A DNA stretch of 64,000 nt from Psychroflexus gondwanensis ACAM 44 (lineage in GTDB: Bacteria; Bacteroidota; Bacteroidia; Flavobacteriales; Flavobacteriaceae). The position numbers were made by a program, and so were the translations under genes. Below the pieces are notes generated by a model. That model was not told the DNA's origin and did no database searches. It saw only the letters and a program-made list of their open reading frames with translations. Shown in pieces: positions 17,177-26,379 of the stretch. Each line of letters opens with the position of its first letter. Position 1 is the first letter of the stretch. The stretch covers positions 186,001 to 250,000 of the forward strand of contig NZ_APLF01000003.1 in assembly GCF_000355905.1 (NCBI RefSeq). The letters are read 5' to 3'.

Positions 17177-19111
17177 TTTCACTAATTTTTTAATCACTGA
17201 ATTGCCGTGTTGATAGATTTTAAAAAAATAAATTCCTGGCGTTAGCCAACCCAAATCTTCCTTAAAATAATTTTGCTTACTATGCTTGGTTAATAATATC
17301 TTACCATTTAGATCATAAAGCTCTATCCTTTTTCGATCACTAGAATTAAAATTGAGATGAATATGCGAATTTTTCAACGGATTTGGATATAACTTAACCT
17401 CCAATGTATTGGAGAAACTGGAGGAGGATAGAACCTGTTCTCCTGTAATTCTAAAATTATCAATAGTCCAACGCGTTGCCAGTTGACCATTAGTCGTATT
17501 ATATCGAAAAGCGATGTAAGCGTTCTCAGGTAATTCAGAAATATCAATAGATTCAGCATTATACGTGAACAAAGAACCGCTTCCATTTGGATGAAGTGGA
17601 ACCTCTACATTGGGCACCTCTTGCCAGTTAAAATTAGAGGGATTTCCATTTCCAGTATACGAAGACGAAAACAGAAGTTCCAGTTTGGTGTTTCCGAAAT
17701 TTGCAGAAGCGAAAAAGCTTATTTTTTCAAGTTCAAATTCGTCAAAATTAATTTTGTTACTTGTAATTAACCAGTCCAAACTCGGGATTTGTCCATTTTG
17801 AAAAGCGTTCATTTGGTATCCCTGAGAATTGTTTTCACCATCATCAGAAATACATCTCCAATCTAATGCGCTTATTTCACTTATGGCGGTAAAGTTATCT
17901 AAAGCAGTAGAGCAGTTCTCAAAATCTTCAGAAATGAGATAGCTAGGTTCAGACAGAGTTAAAACATCAAGATTGTCACTAGGTTCAGAAATATTCCCGC
18001 CTTGGTCTACTGCATAGAGCCTAAAATTGTAAAGGGTCTCAGCGTTTAATCCTGTAACGAGATAGGTTGATTGGTTGGATCCTACACTACCAATATCGAC
18101 ATTATCTTGTTCAATAATATATTGAGCAACAGCAACATTATCTTCCGAAGAAGTCCAACTTAATTGTAGACTAGAATTGGTGGTGTTGTTGGCTTGTAAA
18201 TCTGATGGAGCAGAAGGTGGCTCATTGTCCGTGAAATCTCCCCAGATCATCACTGCAAATTCAGGACGATCTATTAACGGATTTCGGTTACTTTGAAATT
18301 GATATCCATTGTTATTCCTATCGATTTCTCTTTCGCTAACAGGATCATTGAGGTGCCATGACAGTAAAAGGGCTAGGTACCAATCCACAAAAAAATCTTG
18401 AGGATTATCTGCTAAGACTTCGTTTGTCCTCCAACTAGAACTGAATTCATCTTCGTATCGAATAGCAAAGTAAAGGACAGCCCTAGCAATATCTCCTTTG
18501 AATTCGTCAATAGGTTCAAATACAATTCCTGTGTACCCTGGGAAAGTATTTGAACCTCGTTTAGACCCATTTGTAGAGGTGTAATTTGGATTTGTGACTT
18601 CTCCAAAAGGAAAGCTTCCTCTTGCTCCGTTAACGGCTCCATCTGAAGGGACCACGTGGAAATAGTCATTCTTCATCGGGGAGGCACTATTAAATGTAGA
18701 TTGAGGTACTAAATGTTCCCTGTTATAGCAATCTCCTTCATCAGAATAGTTGCCACAGTTATTTTCAAAATGCTCATAGTTATAATTATCAATCCCAAGA
18801 CTACGTTCAGAATACATATCCAACACAGTCCCATCATTTTCAAAATAATCGTCACTATCTCCACTATTTTCAGCGGCATAGGCATCGTATAAAGCTCCAT
18901 AGCCTTGGTCCTGATGAGAAGGGAAGCCATTTCCATCACCAATATCGTCTATAATAATTTTAAGGACAGTTTTAAGTTCGTAACTCAGTAAGCCATCGGT
19001 GCTTTCATAATAACCAGAAGGTGCCTGTGCATAGGTAAATGTTATTAGCATCAAAAGTAAGGAAGAAGTAAAAAGTTTCACTTTACGATTTAGTATTTTT
19101 GAGGACTGCAT
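17171..19111 (-). CDS. Extracellular endonuclease I with FN3, choice-of-anchor and T9SS sorting domains
   Basis: About 646 aa. It has a signal peptide (KLFTSSLLLMLITFTYAQ), then an endonuclease I domain over roughly residues 30-270 with the catalytic NREHLVPQSTF motif and a later FKGDIARAVLYFAIRY helix. A fibronectin III domain follows (EPPSAPSDLQANN... to ~385), then a jelly-roll choice-of-anchor J-like region, and finally a T9SS type A sorting domain (VKLYPNPLKNS...GIYFFKIYQHG, ending KKLVKK). It probably digests extracellular DNA/RNA for nutrients. The start is uncertain. ATG 19111 overlaps the preceding rRNA methyltransferase gene by 29 nt. A GTG at 19081 would give a tidy MKLFTSS signal peptide. 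Confidence 0.9.
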   Translation of the reverse strand: MQSSKILNRKVKLFTSSLLLMLITFTYAQAPSGYYESTDGLLSYELKTVLKIIIDDIGDGNGFPSHQDQGYGALYDAYAAENSGDSDDYFENDGTVLDMYSERSLGIDNYNYEHFENNCGNYSDEGDCYNREHLVPQSTFNSASPMKNDYFHVVPSDGAVNGARGSFPFGEVTNPNYTSTNGSKRGSNTFPGYTGIVFEPIDEFKGDIARAVLYFAIRYEDEFSSSWRTNEVLADNPQDFFVDWYLALLLSWHLNDPVSEREIDRNNNGYQFQSNRNPLIDRPEFAVMIWGDFTDNEPPSAPSDLQANNTTNSSLQLSWTSSEDNVAVAQYIIEQDNVDIGSVGSNQSTYLVTGLNAETLYNFRLYAVDQGGNISEPSDNLDVLTLSEPSYLISEDFENCSTALDNFTAISEISALDWRCISDDGENNSQGYQMNAFQNGQIPSLDWLITSNKINFDEFELEKISFFASANFGNTKLELLFSSSYTGNGNPSNFNWQEVPNVEVPLHPNGSGSLFTYNAESIDISELPENAYIAFRYNTTNGQLATRWTIDNFRITGEQVLSSSSFSNTLEVKLYPNPLKNSHIHLNFNSSDRKRIELYDLNGKILLTKHSKQNYFKEDLGWLTPGIYFFKIYQHGNSVIKKLVKK

Positions 19112-20297
19112 AATAAAACCCATCGTATCCTGATTTGTGGGCTAGGATTTTTTCATCTTTATCAAGTTGAAAGAATTCACCTTCGGGTGAGTTTAAGAAA
19201 TCCTGTACTTGAACTTGATTCTCTGTAGGTAAAATAGAGCATGTAGCATATACCAATAGACCCCCTGGCTTTACCATTTTACTATAGTCCAAGAGCAAGT
19301 TTTGTTGTTTTTCTCTAATTTCCTTTAGAAATTCTGGAGTTAGCTTCCACTTAGCATCAGGATTTCGTCGGAGAACACCTAAGCCTGTACAGGGAGCGTC
19401 AATAAGTACGCGGTCTGCAGAATCATGTAATTTCTTTATGACCTTTGTGGAGTCTATTTCTCTAGTTTCCAAGTTATGAGCTCCAGCACGTTTCGCTCTG
19501 CGTTTTAACTCTTTAAGTTTATTGCCATAGATATCCATAGCGATAACTTGGCCTTTGTTTTCCATTAAAGCAGCGATGTGTAGAGTTTTGCCTCCAGCAC
19601 CTGCGCAAGCATCAATAACTCTTAAGCCAGGCTCAAGTTTTAAGGCGTGTGCTACCTTCTGTGACGATGCATCTTGCACTTCAAAGAATCCTTTTTTGAA
19701 AGCTTCAGTTTTAAAAACATCTGCTCTTTCATAAAGCTCTAAGGCCTCAGGATATCCTTTTATTAATTTAGTAGGTATAAATTCCTCATCTAGTATCAGT
19801 TGAAGTTTTTTGGGAGTGATCTTAAGTGTGTTGGTTCTTAAAATTACTTTCGCTTGTTCGTTTAAGGCATGGATTTCACTTTCCCACAGTTTTCCTAATT
19901 CTTTTCGGCCAAGTTCATCTAACCAATCTGGAATGGATTCAGCATATTTTGTGATTTTTGAAAGCTCGTCAAAACGGCCTTTAATCCTTCGTGTAGGAGT
20001 ATCCTCAAACTGTTTCCAATCTGGGATTTCTATACCTTTTAAGGTCGCCCAGACCGTAAAGAGTCTAAATAGGTTAGGTCTAGAGTAGGGAGGGTTTACG
20101 TCTGCAATTTCAGAATATAGTCTTTTCCATCTTACGATATCGTAAGTGGTTTCTGCTATGAAGCCTCGATCTCTTGCTCCCCAGCGTTTATCTCGCTTTA
20201 ATGTATTGGAGATTTCCTTATCCGCATATTTATCTTCATTGAAGATAAGGTGAAGTGTATCTATAACGGCAAAGACTAAATTTCTATGTAAGCGCAT
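19083..20297 (-). CDS. 16S rRNA m5C methyltransferase, RsmB/RsmF (NOL1/NOP2/Sun) family
   Basis: A 404-aa SAM-dependent RNA cytosine-5 methyltransferase. The N-terminal ~140 residues form a NusB/RsmB-like helical part (RGFIAETTYDIVRWKRLY). The catalytic domain carries VIDACAGAGGKTLHIAAL (SAM loop), DRVLIDAPCTGLGVLRRNP (motif IV with the PC cysteine) and LVYATCSILPTENQVQV (motif VI with the TC cysteine). Both catalytic cysteines are therefore present. It lies 30 nt after the Spy/CpxP-like gene and overlaps the endonuclease reading frame at its end. The exact rRNA position modified is not established. Confidence 0.91.
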   Translation of the reverse strand: MRLHRNLVFAVIDTLHLIFNEDKYADKEISNTLKRDKRWGARDRGFIAETTYDIVRWKRLYSEIADVNPPYSRPNLFRLFTVWATLKGIEIPDWKQFEDTPTRRIKGRFDELSKITKYAESIPDWLDELGRKELGKLWESEIHALNEQAKVILRTNTLKITPKKLQLILDEEFIPTKLIKGYPEALELYERADVFKTEAFKKGFFEVQDASSQKVAHALKLEPGLRVIDACAGAGGKTLHIAALMENKGQVIAMDIYGNKLKELKRRAKRAGAHNLETREIDSTKVIKKLHDSADRVLIDAPCTGLGVLRRNPDAKWKLTPEFLKEIREKQQNLLLDYSKMVKPGGLLVYATCSILPTENQVQVQDFLNSPEGEFFQLDKDEKILAHKSGYDGFYYAVLKNTKS

Positions 20298-20327
20298 GAT
20301 TATGGTTTAATCTGCAAAAATAGATAT

Positions 20328-20774
20328 TTACTCGTTAGATGACTTATCAGATTGGTATTGTTTCAAAAGTTTTTTATTGAAATCATATTCAGCTTTTTTA
20401 AGCATCATGATTTGCTTGGAAGTGATGACCGCTTTTAGGTTATTTACAAAATCCTCTCGCAGGCCAACTCTAGCCTGCTTGTAAGCTAGATAATCGTCTA
20501 GTAAAACTTCAGCCTCTTTTTGGCTTAATGTTTCGATTTTTTCTAATTTGGATTTTATGTTAGACCATTTGTTTTTTCTCAATTCTTCATAACGCTTGTT
20601 ATGCTTATTATAGACGGGCCAAAACCTTACTGCTTCTTTAGCAGATAGGTTTAATTTTTCAGTAAAAAATGCAATTTTCAACTGTTCTATTTGCTCAGTG
20701 TCTTTGTCTTGGGCTTTTACAAAAAAGCTTAAAGTTAATAGACACAGTGTAATAATTATTTTTTTTCTAGTCAT
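20328..20774 (-). CDS. Small secreted Spy/CpxP-like helical protein
   Basis: About 148 aa from MTRKKIIITLCLLTLSFFVKAQ, which is a clear signal peptide. Ten extra upstream residues in the open frame are unlikely to be translated. The mature part is helical with LNLSAKEAVRFWPVYNKHNKRYEELR and a later LREDFVNNLKAVITSKQIMML segment. It resembles the LTxxQ-like helices of Spy/CpxP sensors in shape, but I would not call it an ortholog. Its ATG overlaps the preceding anti-sigma-like gene (ATGACTAG), so translation is probably coupled. Third gene of an ECF sigma operon. Confidence 0.75.
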   Translation of the reverse strand: MTRKKIIITLCLLTLSFFVKAQDKDTEQIEQLKIAFFTEKLNLSAKEAVRFWPVYNKHNKRYEELRKNKWSNIKSKLEKIETLSQKEAEVLLDDYLAYKQARVGLREDFVNNLKAVITSKQIMMLKKAEYDFNKKLLKQYQSDKSSNE

Positions 20775-21267
20775 TTTCAAAATCTTGATCTTCGATTTCA
20801 TCATTTAAATACTCTAAGATATCATTATCTTTTAAGTTAACGATATTATCATTTACGATGGTATTAATCGATGATGTATTTTCATATTCAATAAAGTCTT
20901 CAGGATTCTCCATAGTGTAGTCTAGATAATCTTCAATCATATCTCTATCCAAATCAGAAAATTGAAGATTTTCATCCGGACTTATATCATCAATATATAG
21001 AGCGCTAAGTACTGCAAATGCTAGTATAGACGCTGCTGCTAACCACTTGCTTAACTCTTTAAGCTTTATAACTTTGGTAGAGCTTTCTTTTGAAGGTACT
21101 GCAAGGCTAAAATCATTAAAGTAACTCTCAGGTACTTTATACCCGAAGTTGCTATTTTCTGATTTTGATTTTACTTTAGAAGCCATAGTTTGATCAACGG
21201 AATCGAAGTAGCCTTCCGGAACTTTAAACCCTGATTTGCTTATGTTTATATGTGATTTATGTTTCAT
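20767..21267 (-). CDS. Putative membrane anti-sigma factor with repeated KVPE(G/S)YF motif
   Basis: A 166-aa single-pass membrane protein encoded directly after the ECF sigma gene (32-nt gap), which by position suggests an anti-sigma factor. The cytoplasmic N-terminus holds two copies of a short motif, FKVPEGYF at residues 14-21 and YKVPESYF at 43-50. One hydrophobic helix (about 76-91, WLAAASILAFAVLSALY) precedes a strongly acidic C-terminus ending EDQDFEND. No zinc-binding HxxxCxxC anti-sigma motif is seen, so a ZAS-type mechanism is ruled out. The role is inferred from context. Confidence 0.7.
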   Translation of the reverse strand: MKHKSHINISKSGFKVPEGYFDSVDQTMASKVKSKSENSNFGYKVPESYFNDFSLAVPSKESSTKVIKLKELSKWLAAASILAFAVLSALYIDDISPDENLQFSDLDRDMIEDYLDYTMENPEDFIEYENTSSINTIVNDNIVNLKDNDILEYLNDEIEDQDFEND

Positions 21268-21299
21268 CTATACTTTAGACCATAATTTGATTTGAAAGT

Positions 21300-21839
21300 T
21301 TAATCTTGCTTCAAAAATTTTTCTACTTTCTTTCTGGCATGGTGATAGTTAGACTTTAATGCTCCAACACTTGAACCTAGGATTTCCGACATTTCCTCGT
21401 AAGGGATATCTTCAAAGTAACGCATATTAAAAACAGTTTTTTGCTGTTGAGGCAGGGTATCAATAGCTTTTTGAAGTTGAAGTTGTATCTCACTTCCTTC
21501 AAAATAAACATCACTTTCTAAAGAATCAATTAAAAAATCATTGAGTTCTTGGTCTGAAAGTTTCAGCTTTTTGGCTTTTTTGTTCAAAAACGTAATGGAC
21601 TCGTTGGTAGCGATTCTATACATCCAACTAAAAAGCTTGCTGTCGCCTTTAAACGATTTTATATTTTTAAAAACTTTTATAAACGTATTTTGTAATACAT
21701 CATCGGCATCTTCATGTAACTTTACAATAGTCCTTATGTGCCAATACAATCTCACCTTATGCTCAGAGATAAGGGCTTGAAAGGCCTCATTAGTCTTGGT
21801 GCCTTTTTGTAAATGGTCTATGATTTCGTTCTCTTTCAA
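21300..21839 (-). CDS. ECF-type RNA polymerase sigma factor
   Basis: A 179-aa sigma-70 family protein with only regions 2 and 4. Region 2 shows DADDVLQNTFIKVFKNIKSFKGDSKLFSWMYRIATNESITFL. Region 4 shows LPQQQKTVFNMRYFEDIPYEEMSEILGSSVGALKSNYHHARKKV as a helix-turn-helix. The segment between them is acidic. It begins 9 nt after the ABC exporter gene, so it may be transcribed with the exporter run as well as from its own promoter. The anti-sigma-like and Spy-like genes follow as its probable regulatory partners. Confidence 0.94.
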   Translation of the reverse strand: MKENEIIDHLQKGTKTNEAFQALISEHKVRLYWHIRTIVKLHEDADDVLQNTFIKVFKNIKSFKGDSKLFSWMYRIATNESITFLNKKAKKLKLSDQELNDFLIDSLESDVYFEGSEIQLQLQKAIDTLPQQQKTVFNMRYFEDIPYEEMSEILGSSVGALKSNYHHARKKVEKFLKQD

Positions 21840-21848
21840 TAGTATTGC

Positions 21849-23678
21849 TTATTCAAAAGACTGCATATTAACCAATTTTTTATAGACTCCTTTATTGGCA
21901 ATCAATTCATCATGTCTTCCTTGCTCCACAATTTCTCCTTGATGCATGACAATAATGGTGTCAGCATTTTTAATCGTAGATAAGCGATGGGCTATTACTA
22001 TAGACGTTCTATTTTTCATCATGTTTTCTAAAGCTTTTTGGACAAGTTGTTCGCTTTCAGTGTCTAGAGCGGAAGTCGCTTCATCCAAAATCATGATAGG
22101 TGGGTTTTTGAGAACCGCTCTAGCGATGGATAGACGTTGCTTTTGTCCACCACTTAATTTCCCTCCACTATCTCCAATATTGGTATCCATGCCTTTAGGG
22201 AGTTCTTTTACAAACTCATATGCATTTGCGATTTTCAGAGAGGCTATTAATTCTTCATCGGTAGCATTGGGTTTTCCAATTTTTAAATTTTCTTTAATGG
22301 TATCGTTGAACAAAATTGAATCTTGAGTGACTAAGCCCATAAGTCCTCTCAAAGAACTTTGTGACATGTCTTTAATATTGATACCGTCAATTTTTATTTC
22401 ACCTTCAGCGATGTCATAAAATCGGGTAACCAAATTAGCAATAGTAGATTTCCCACTTCCAGATTGTCCAACCAGAGCTACTGTTTTTCCTTTTTTGACC
22501 GTGGCTTGAAAATTCTTCAGGACGTATTCATTTTCATATTTGAATGAAATATTTTCTAAAGTCAATTCAGAGTTAAATTCAGTTTTATCAATAGCCTTAT
22601 CTGCATCTGTAATGCTGTTTTCTGTTTCTAAAATTTCTAAAACACGCTCTGCCGCTGCATTTCCTTTCTTTACATTATAGAAGGCTTTTGAAATGCCCTT
22701 TGCAGGCGTTAAAACATTATAGGCAAGGCCCATATAGGCTATAAACATAGGTCCGTCTAGAGTCTCGCCGACTAAAACCATTGTCCCTCCATACCATAAT
22801 AAAACAGCAATAACACTTATTCCTAAAAATTCGCTAGCAGGCGAAGCTAAATTTTGTCGGTTTAGTAATTTATTGGAAAAATCGTTAAAATTTTGGGTGG
22901 AAGATTTAAACTTGGTGTAGAAAATGGATTCTGCATTAAAGCCCTTGATGATTTTGAGCCCCCCTAAGGTTTCTTCCAAAATCGATAAAAACAAACCCTG
23001 TTCTTGCTGTACTTTATCCGACTTTTTCTTTAAAGATTTCCCTATTAATGAAATGATAAATCCAGAGATGGGAATAAAAATAAAAACAAAAACAGTTAAC
23101 TCTGGGCTAATGAATAACATCGCTCCAATGGTGAATAAAATAGTGAGGGGTTCTCTTACAATCAATTCTAAAATAGATAAAAACGAGTGTTGTATTTCTA
23201 AAACATCGCTGGTAATTCTAGCAATGGTATCTCCTTTTCGCTTTTCAGAATAATGAGAAAGAGGCAATTCTATGGTTTTCTTGTAAAGGGCATTTCGCAA
23301 GTCTTTCAATGTGCCATTCCTAAGAAAGGTTATAAAATACATGGCGATGTAGTTTGAAATATTTTTAAGAAAAAATAAGACGATCACCAAACTAATGACC
23401 AAAATCAAAGCAATGGAAACATCATCTTGGGCGTACTCATTGACTTGAAATGACAAATAGTCTTTAAAGTAATCTTGGGCTTTACCGATGCCATTGTAAA
23501 CTGGTGGCTCAGTAATTTTTGTTGCATCTTTTCCATTAAAAAGCACATCCAACATAGGAATAAGAGCTATAAATGATAAAGCGCTGAATAGAGCATAAAA
23601 GACATTGGCAATGATGTTAAGCACTGCATATTTCTTATAAGGTTTCGCAAAGCGAAGTATTTTTTTAAAATAATTCAT
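21849..23678 (-). CDS. MsbA-like ABC exporter (fused permease/ATPase)
   Basis: A 609-aa half-transporter that works as a homodimer in the inner membrane. About six transmembrane helices fill residues 15-330. The ATPase domain has Walker A GQSGSGKST at 404-412, signature LSGGQ at 508-512, Walker B IMILDE at 528-533 and the switch His564. It resembles lipid A/lipid or drug exporters (MsbA/LmrA type). The substrate is not decidable from sequence. It sits between the phosphohexomutase and ECF sigma genes with short gaps (18 and 9 nt). Confidence 0.92.
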   Translation of the reverse strand: MNYFKKILRFAKPYKKYAVLNIIANVFYALFSALSFIALIPMLDVLFNGKDATKITEPPVYNGIGKAQDYFKDYLSFQVNEYAQDDVSIALILVISLVIVLFFLKNISNYIAMYFITFLRNGTLKDLRNALYKKTIELPLSHYSEKRKGDTIARITSDVLEIQHSFLSILELIVREPLTILFTIGAMLFISPELTVFVFIFIPISGFIISLIGKSLKKKSDKVQQEQGLFLSILEETLGGLKIIKGFNAESIFYTKFKSSTQNFNDFSNKLLNRQNLASPASEFLGISVIAVLLWYGGTMVLVGETLDGPMFIAYMGLAYNVLTPAKGISKAFYNVKKGNAAAERVLEILETENSITDADKAIDKTEFNSELTLENISFKYENEYVLKNFQATVKKGKTVALVGQSGSGKSTIANLVTRFYDIAEGEIKIDGINIKDMSQSSLRGLMGLVTQDSILFNDTIKENLKIGKPNATDEELIASLKIANAYEFVKELPKGMDTNIGDSGGKLSGGQKQRLSIARAVLKNPPIMILDEATSALDTESEQLVQKALENMMKNRTSIVIAHRLSTIKNADTIIVMHQGEIVEQGRHDELIANKGVYKKLVNMQSFE

Positions 23679-23696
23679 TTAGTGTTATTCTGATTT

Positions 23697-25412
23697 TTAA
23701 ATACCTAAGTCGGCTTTTATACGTTCAATTTTTGAAGACAATTCTGAATCGATCTCTTCAAAATCACTTTTTGTTTTTAGAGTTGAATTTACACTGATAT
23801 AGAATTTAATTTTCGGCTCTGTTCCACTGGGTCTAGCAGCGACTTTAGTCCCGTTTTCTGTATAGTAAATTAAAACATTAGATTTTGGCAGGTTGATGTT
23901 ATGCGTCTCATGGGATTGGATGTTTTTAGCTATTGAAGTTTGATAGTCTTCAATAAGCGCCACTTCTTCTCCGTCAATCTCTTTAGGTGGGTTATTACGT
24001 AACTCTATCATTTTAGCTTTTATTTCTTGAGCTCCTTCCATTCCACGTTTGACGAGAGACACTAAATGTTCTTTAAAAAAACCATGCTCTATGTAAATAT
24101 CGATGAGCTGTTCGTAAACAGAAGATCCTTTTGACTTTAATTCTGCAGCCATTTCACAAACCAGTAATATGGCCGTATTGGCGTCCTTGTCTCTAACAAA
24201 ATCACCTACCATATAACCAAAACTTTCTTCACCACCACCAATATAATCTAATGTAGGATTGTCTTGTATTAATTTTGCAATCCACTTAAAGCCTGTTAGG
24301 CTTTCCATATATTTTACTCCATAAGCTTCAGTCAATACTCTCATTAATGGCGTAGATACTATTGTGGAGGCAATAAAGTGAGACTCTTTTAAACTATGGC
24401 TTTCTTTCATTTTCTCGAGTAGGTACCAGGTCATGAGCACCATAGTTTGGTTGCCATTGAGCAAGGCGAGTTCCCCTTTTCTATTTCTTACGGCAATACC
24501 TAATCGGTCCCCGTCAGGGTCGGTTCCTATAGCTAGATCGCTCTGTTTTTCGTTAGCTAATTTTATAGCGAGTTCCAAAGCTTCAGGCTCTTCAGGATTT
24601 GGAGATTTAACCGTTGGAAATTCAGGATCCGGTTCAGATTGAGAAGAGACCAAGTTTAAGTTGGAGTAACCTGCTTTTTCAAGTAATTGAGGAACTGTTG
24701 TAATAGAGGTCCCATGCAAAGAGGTAAAAGTGATGTTGAGATTTTTTTTGGACTCAGCAGGAAGATTGAAATTTACATTTTCCACTGCTTTTTTCAGGTA
24801 TGCTTTTTCTACAGAATCGTTTAAGACTTCAATTAAATCTGATTGGCTATCAAAATTAATGTCAGAGAAATTCAATGCATTTATTTCAGAGATAATTTCC
24901 AAATCTTGAGGTGGAACGAGCTGTCCTCCATCCTTCCAATAGACCTTATATCCATTATACTCTGGTGGATTGTGACTTGCCGTAAGCATGATCCCACATT
25001 GGCATCCAAGGTGTCTTACCGAATAGGAGAGAATAGGAGTAGGTCTCAATTCAGGAAAAATATAGGCCTGTATCCCATTGGCAGAAAAGACATCTGCTAC
25101 TTGATAAGCAAATTCCTTACTATTATACCTGCAATCGAAAGCTATGACAACTTTTAGTTTCTCATCTGGAAAGACAGATTTCATATAATTTGAAATCCCT
25201 TGAGTGTTTTTACCTAAGGTGTATTTGTTTATTCTGTTGGTTCCAACTCCCATTATACCGCGCATTCCACCAGTGCCAAAACCTAGATCTTGGAAAAAAC
25301 TTTCCTCTAGTAGCTCTGATTTAGAATCGATTAAGTCTTGAACATTTTTATTGGTAGTTTTATCGAAGGTCCCGGTAAGCCACTCTTTTGCTTTATCTAA
25401 AAAATTGCTCAT
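23697..25412 (-). CDS. Phosphoglucomutase/phosphomannomutase (alpha-D-phosphohexomutase)
   Basis: A 571-aa four-domain enzyme that interconverts hexose 1- and 6-phosphates, feeding nucleotide-sugar and glycan synthesis. The phosphoserine loop TASHNPP is at residues 144-150, with catalytic Ser146. The metal-binding DPDGDR is at 298-303. The sugar-binding GGEESFGYMVGDFVRDKD and the C-terminal phosphate-binding loop RPSGTEPKIKFYI are also visible. The length fits the PGM2-like bacterial group. It sits 10 nt downstream of a DPM1-like glycosyltransferase gene. Glucose versus mannose specificity is unknown. Confidence 0.93.
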   Translation of the reverse strand: MSNFLDKAKEWLTGTFDKTTNKNVQDLIDSKSELLEESFFQDLGFGTGGMRGIMGVGTNRINKYTLGKNTQGISNYMKSVFPDEKLKVVIAFDCRYNSKEFAYQVADVFSANGIQAYIFPELRPTPILSYSVRHLGCQCGIMLTASHNPPEYNGYKVYWKDGGQLVPPQDLEIISEINALNFSDINFDSQSDLIEVLNDSVEKAYLKKAVENVNFNLPAESKKNLNITFTSLHGTSITTVPQLLEKAGYSNLNLVSSQSEPDPEFPTVKSPNPEEPEALELAIKLANEKQSDLAIGTDPDGDRLGIAVRNRKGELALLNGNQTMVLMTWYLLEKMKESHSLKESHFIASTIVSTPLMRVLTEAYGVKYMESLTGFKWIAKLIQDNPTLDYIGGGEESFGYMVGDFVRDKDANTAILLVCEMAAELKSKGSSVYEQLIDIYIEHGFFKEHLVSLVKRGMEGAQEIKAKMIELRNNPPKEIDGEEVALIEDYQTSIAKNIQSHETHNINLPKSNVLIYYTENGTKVAARPSGTEPKIKFYISVNSTLKTKSDFEEIDSELSSKIERIKADLGI

Positions 25413-25422
25413 TATATTTTTT

Positions 25423-26373
25423 TTAAATTTTTTCTGAAATTAAATATCGTTTTTGATTACTTTTTGTTCTTAACACTAACTCTCCTAAAAAACCAGCCAA
25501 AAACATTTGGACACCTATAATCATAGCTGACAAAGCTATGTAAAACCAAGGATTATCCACAACCAAGATATTTGGTAGCCCATTCCAAAGCTTGTATAAT
25601 TTAGAAGATCCTATCCAAATAGCAGAAAGGAGGCCTACTAAAAACATCAAAACTCCTATGGCTCCGAAAAAATGCATAGGTCGCTTACCAAATTTTGCAA
25701 AAAACCAAAGTGTTACCAGATCTAAAAAGCCGTTGATAAATCGTTCTGCACCAAATTTGGTTTTTCCATATTTTCTAGCTTGATGTTGGACTACTTTTTC
25801 ACTAATTTTTGAAAACCCTGCCTGCTTAGCCAAAACTGGGATATAGCGATGCATTTCTCCGTTTACATTAATATGCTTTACAACTTGAAGTTTATAGGCT
25901 TTAAGTCCACAATTGAAATCGTGAAGTTTCAACCCAGAAGTCCATCTTGCAGCTTTATTAAAGAGTTTTGAAGGTAAATTTTTAAAAACAATGGAATCGT
26001 ATCTTTTCTTTTTCCAACCAGAGATGAGATCGTAATTCTCTTCAGTAATAAGTTTGTATAGCTCTGGGATTTCTTCAGGATTATCTTGTAAGTCGGCATC
26101 CATAGTAATCACGACCTTCCCTTTAGCTTCAATAAATCCTGCATGTAAGGCTTGAGATTTTCCGTAGTTTTTATTGAAATTAATACCTTTAACGCTATCA
26201 AATTCAGAGTGAAGTTGTTTTATGATTTCCCAGGAATCATCGGTGCTCCCGTCATTAATGAAAATGATTTCGTAAGTAAACCCATGTTTTTCCATCACAG
26301 AATTAATCCAAGACTGTAACTCAAAGAGCGACTCAGACTCATTTAGTAGAGGAATAACAATTGATATATCCAT
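25423..26373 (-). CDS. DPM1/GtrB-like membrane glycosyltransferase family 2
   Basis: A 316-aa polyprenyl-phosphate sugar transferase type. The GT2 domain shows ISIVIPLLNESESLFEL, YEIIFINDGSTDDSW and KVVITMDADLQDNPEEIP (DxD). HDFNCGLKAYKLQVVKHI follows, and two C-terminal transmembrane helices occupy roughly residues 230-255 and 270-300. Such enzymes load a sugar onto undecaprenyl phosphate for surface glycan or lipid modification. It follows the DUF4199 gene by 6 nt. The sugar is unknown. Confidence 0.9.
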   Translation of the reverse strand: MDISIVIPLLNESESLFELQSWINSVMEKHGFTYEIIFINDGSTDDSWEIIKQLHSEFDSVKGINFNKNYGKSQALHAGFIEAKGKVVITMDADLQDNPEEIPELYKLITEENYDLISGWKKKRYDSIVFKNLPSKLFNKAARWTSGLKLHDFNCGLKAYKLQVVKHINVNGEMHRYIPVLAKQAGFSKISEKVVQHQARKYGKTKFGAERFINGFLDLVTLWFFAKFGKRPMHFFGAIGVLMFLVGLLSAIWIGSSKLYKLWNGLPNILVVDNPWFYIALSAMIIGVQMFLAGFLGELVLRTKSNQKRYLISEKI

Positions 26374-26379
26374 GGTCTA

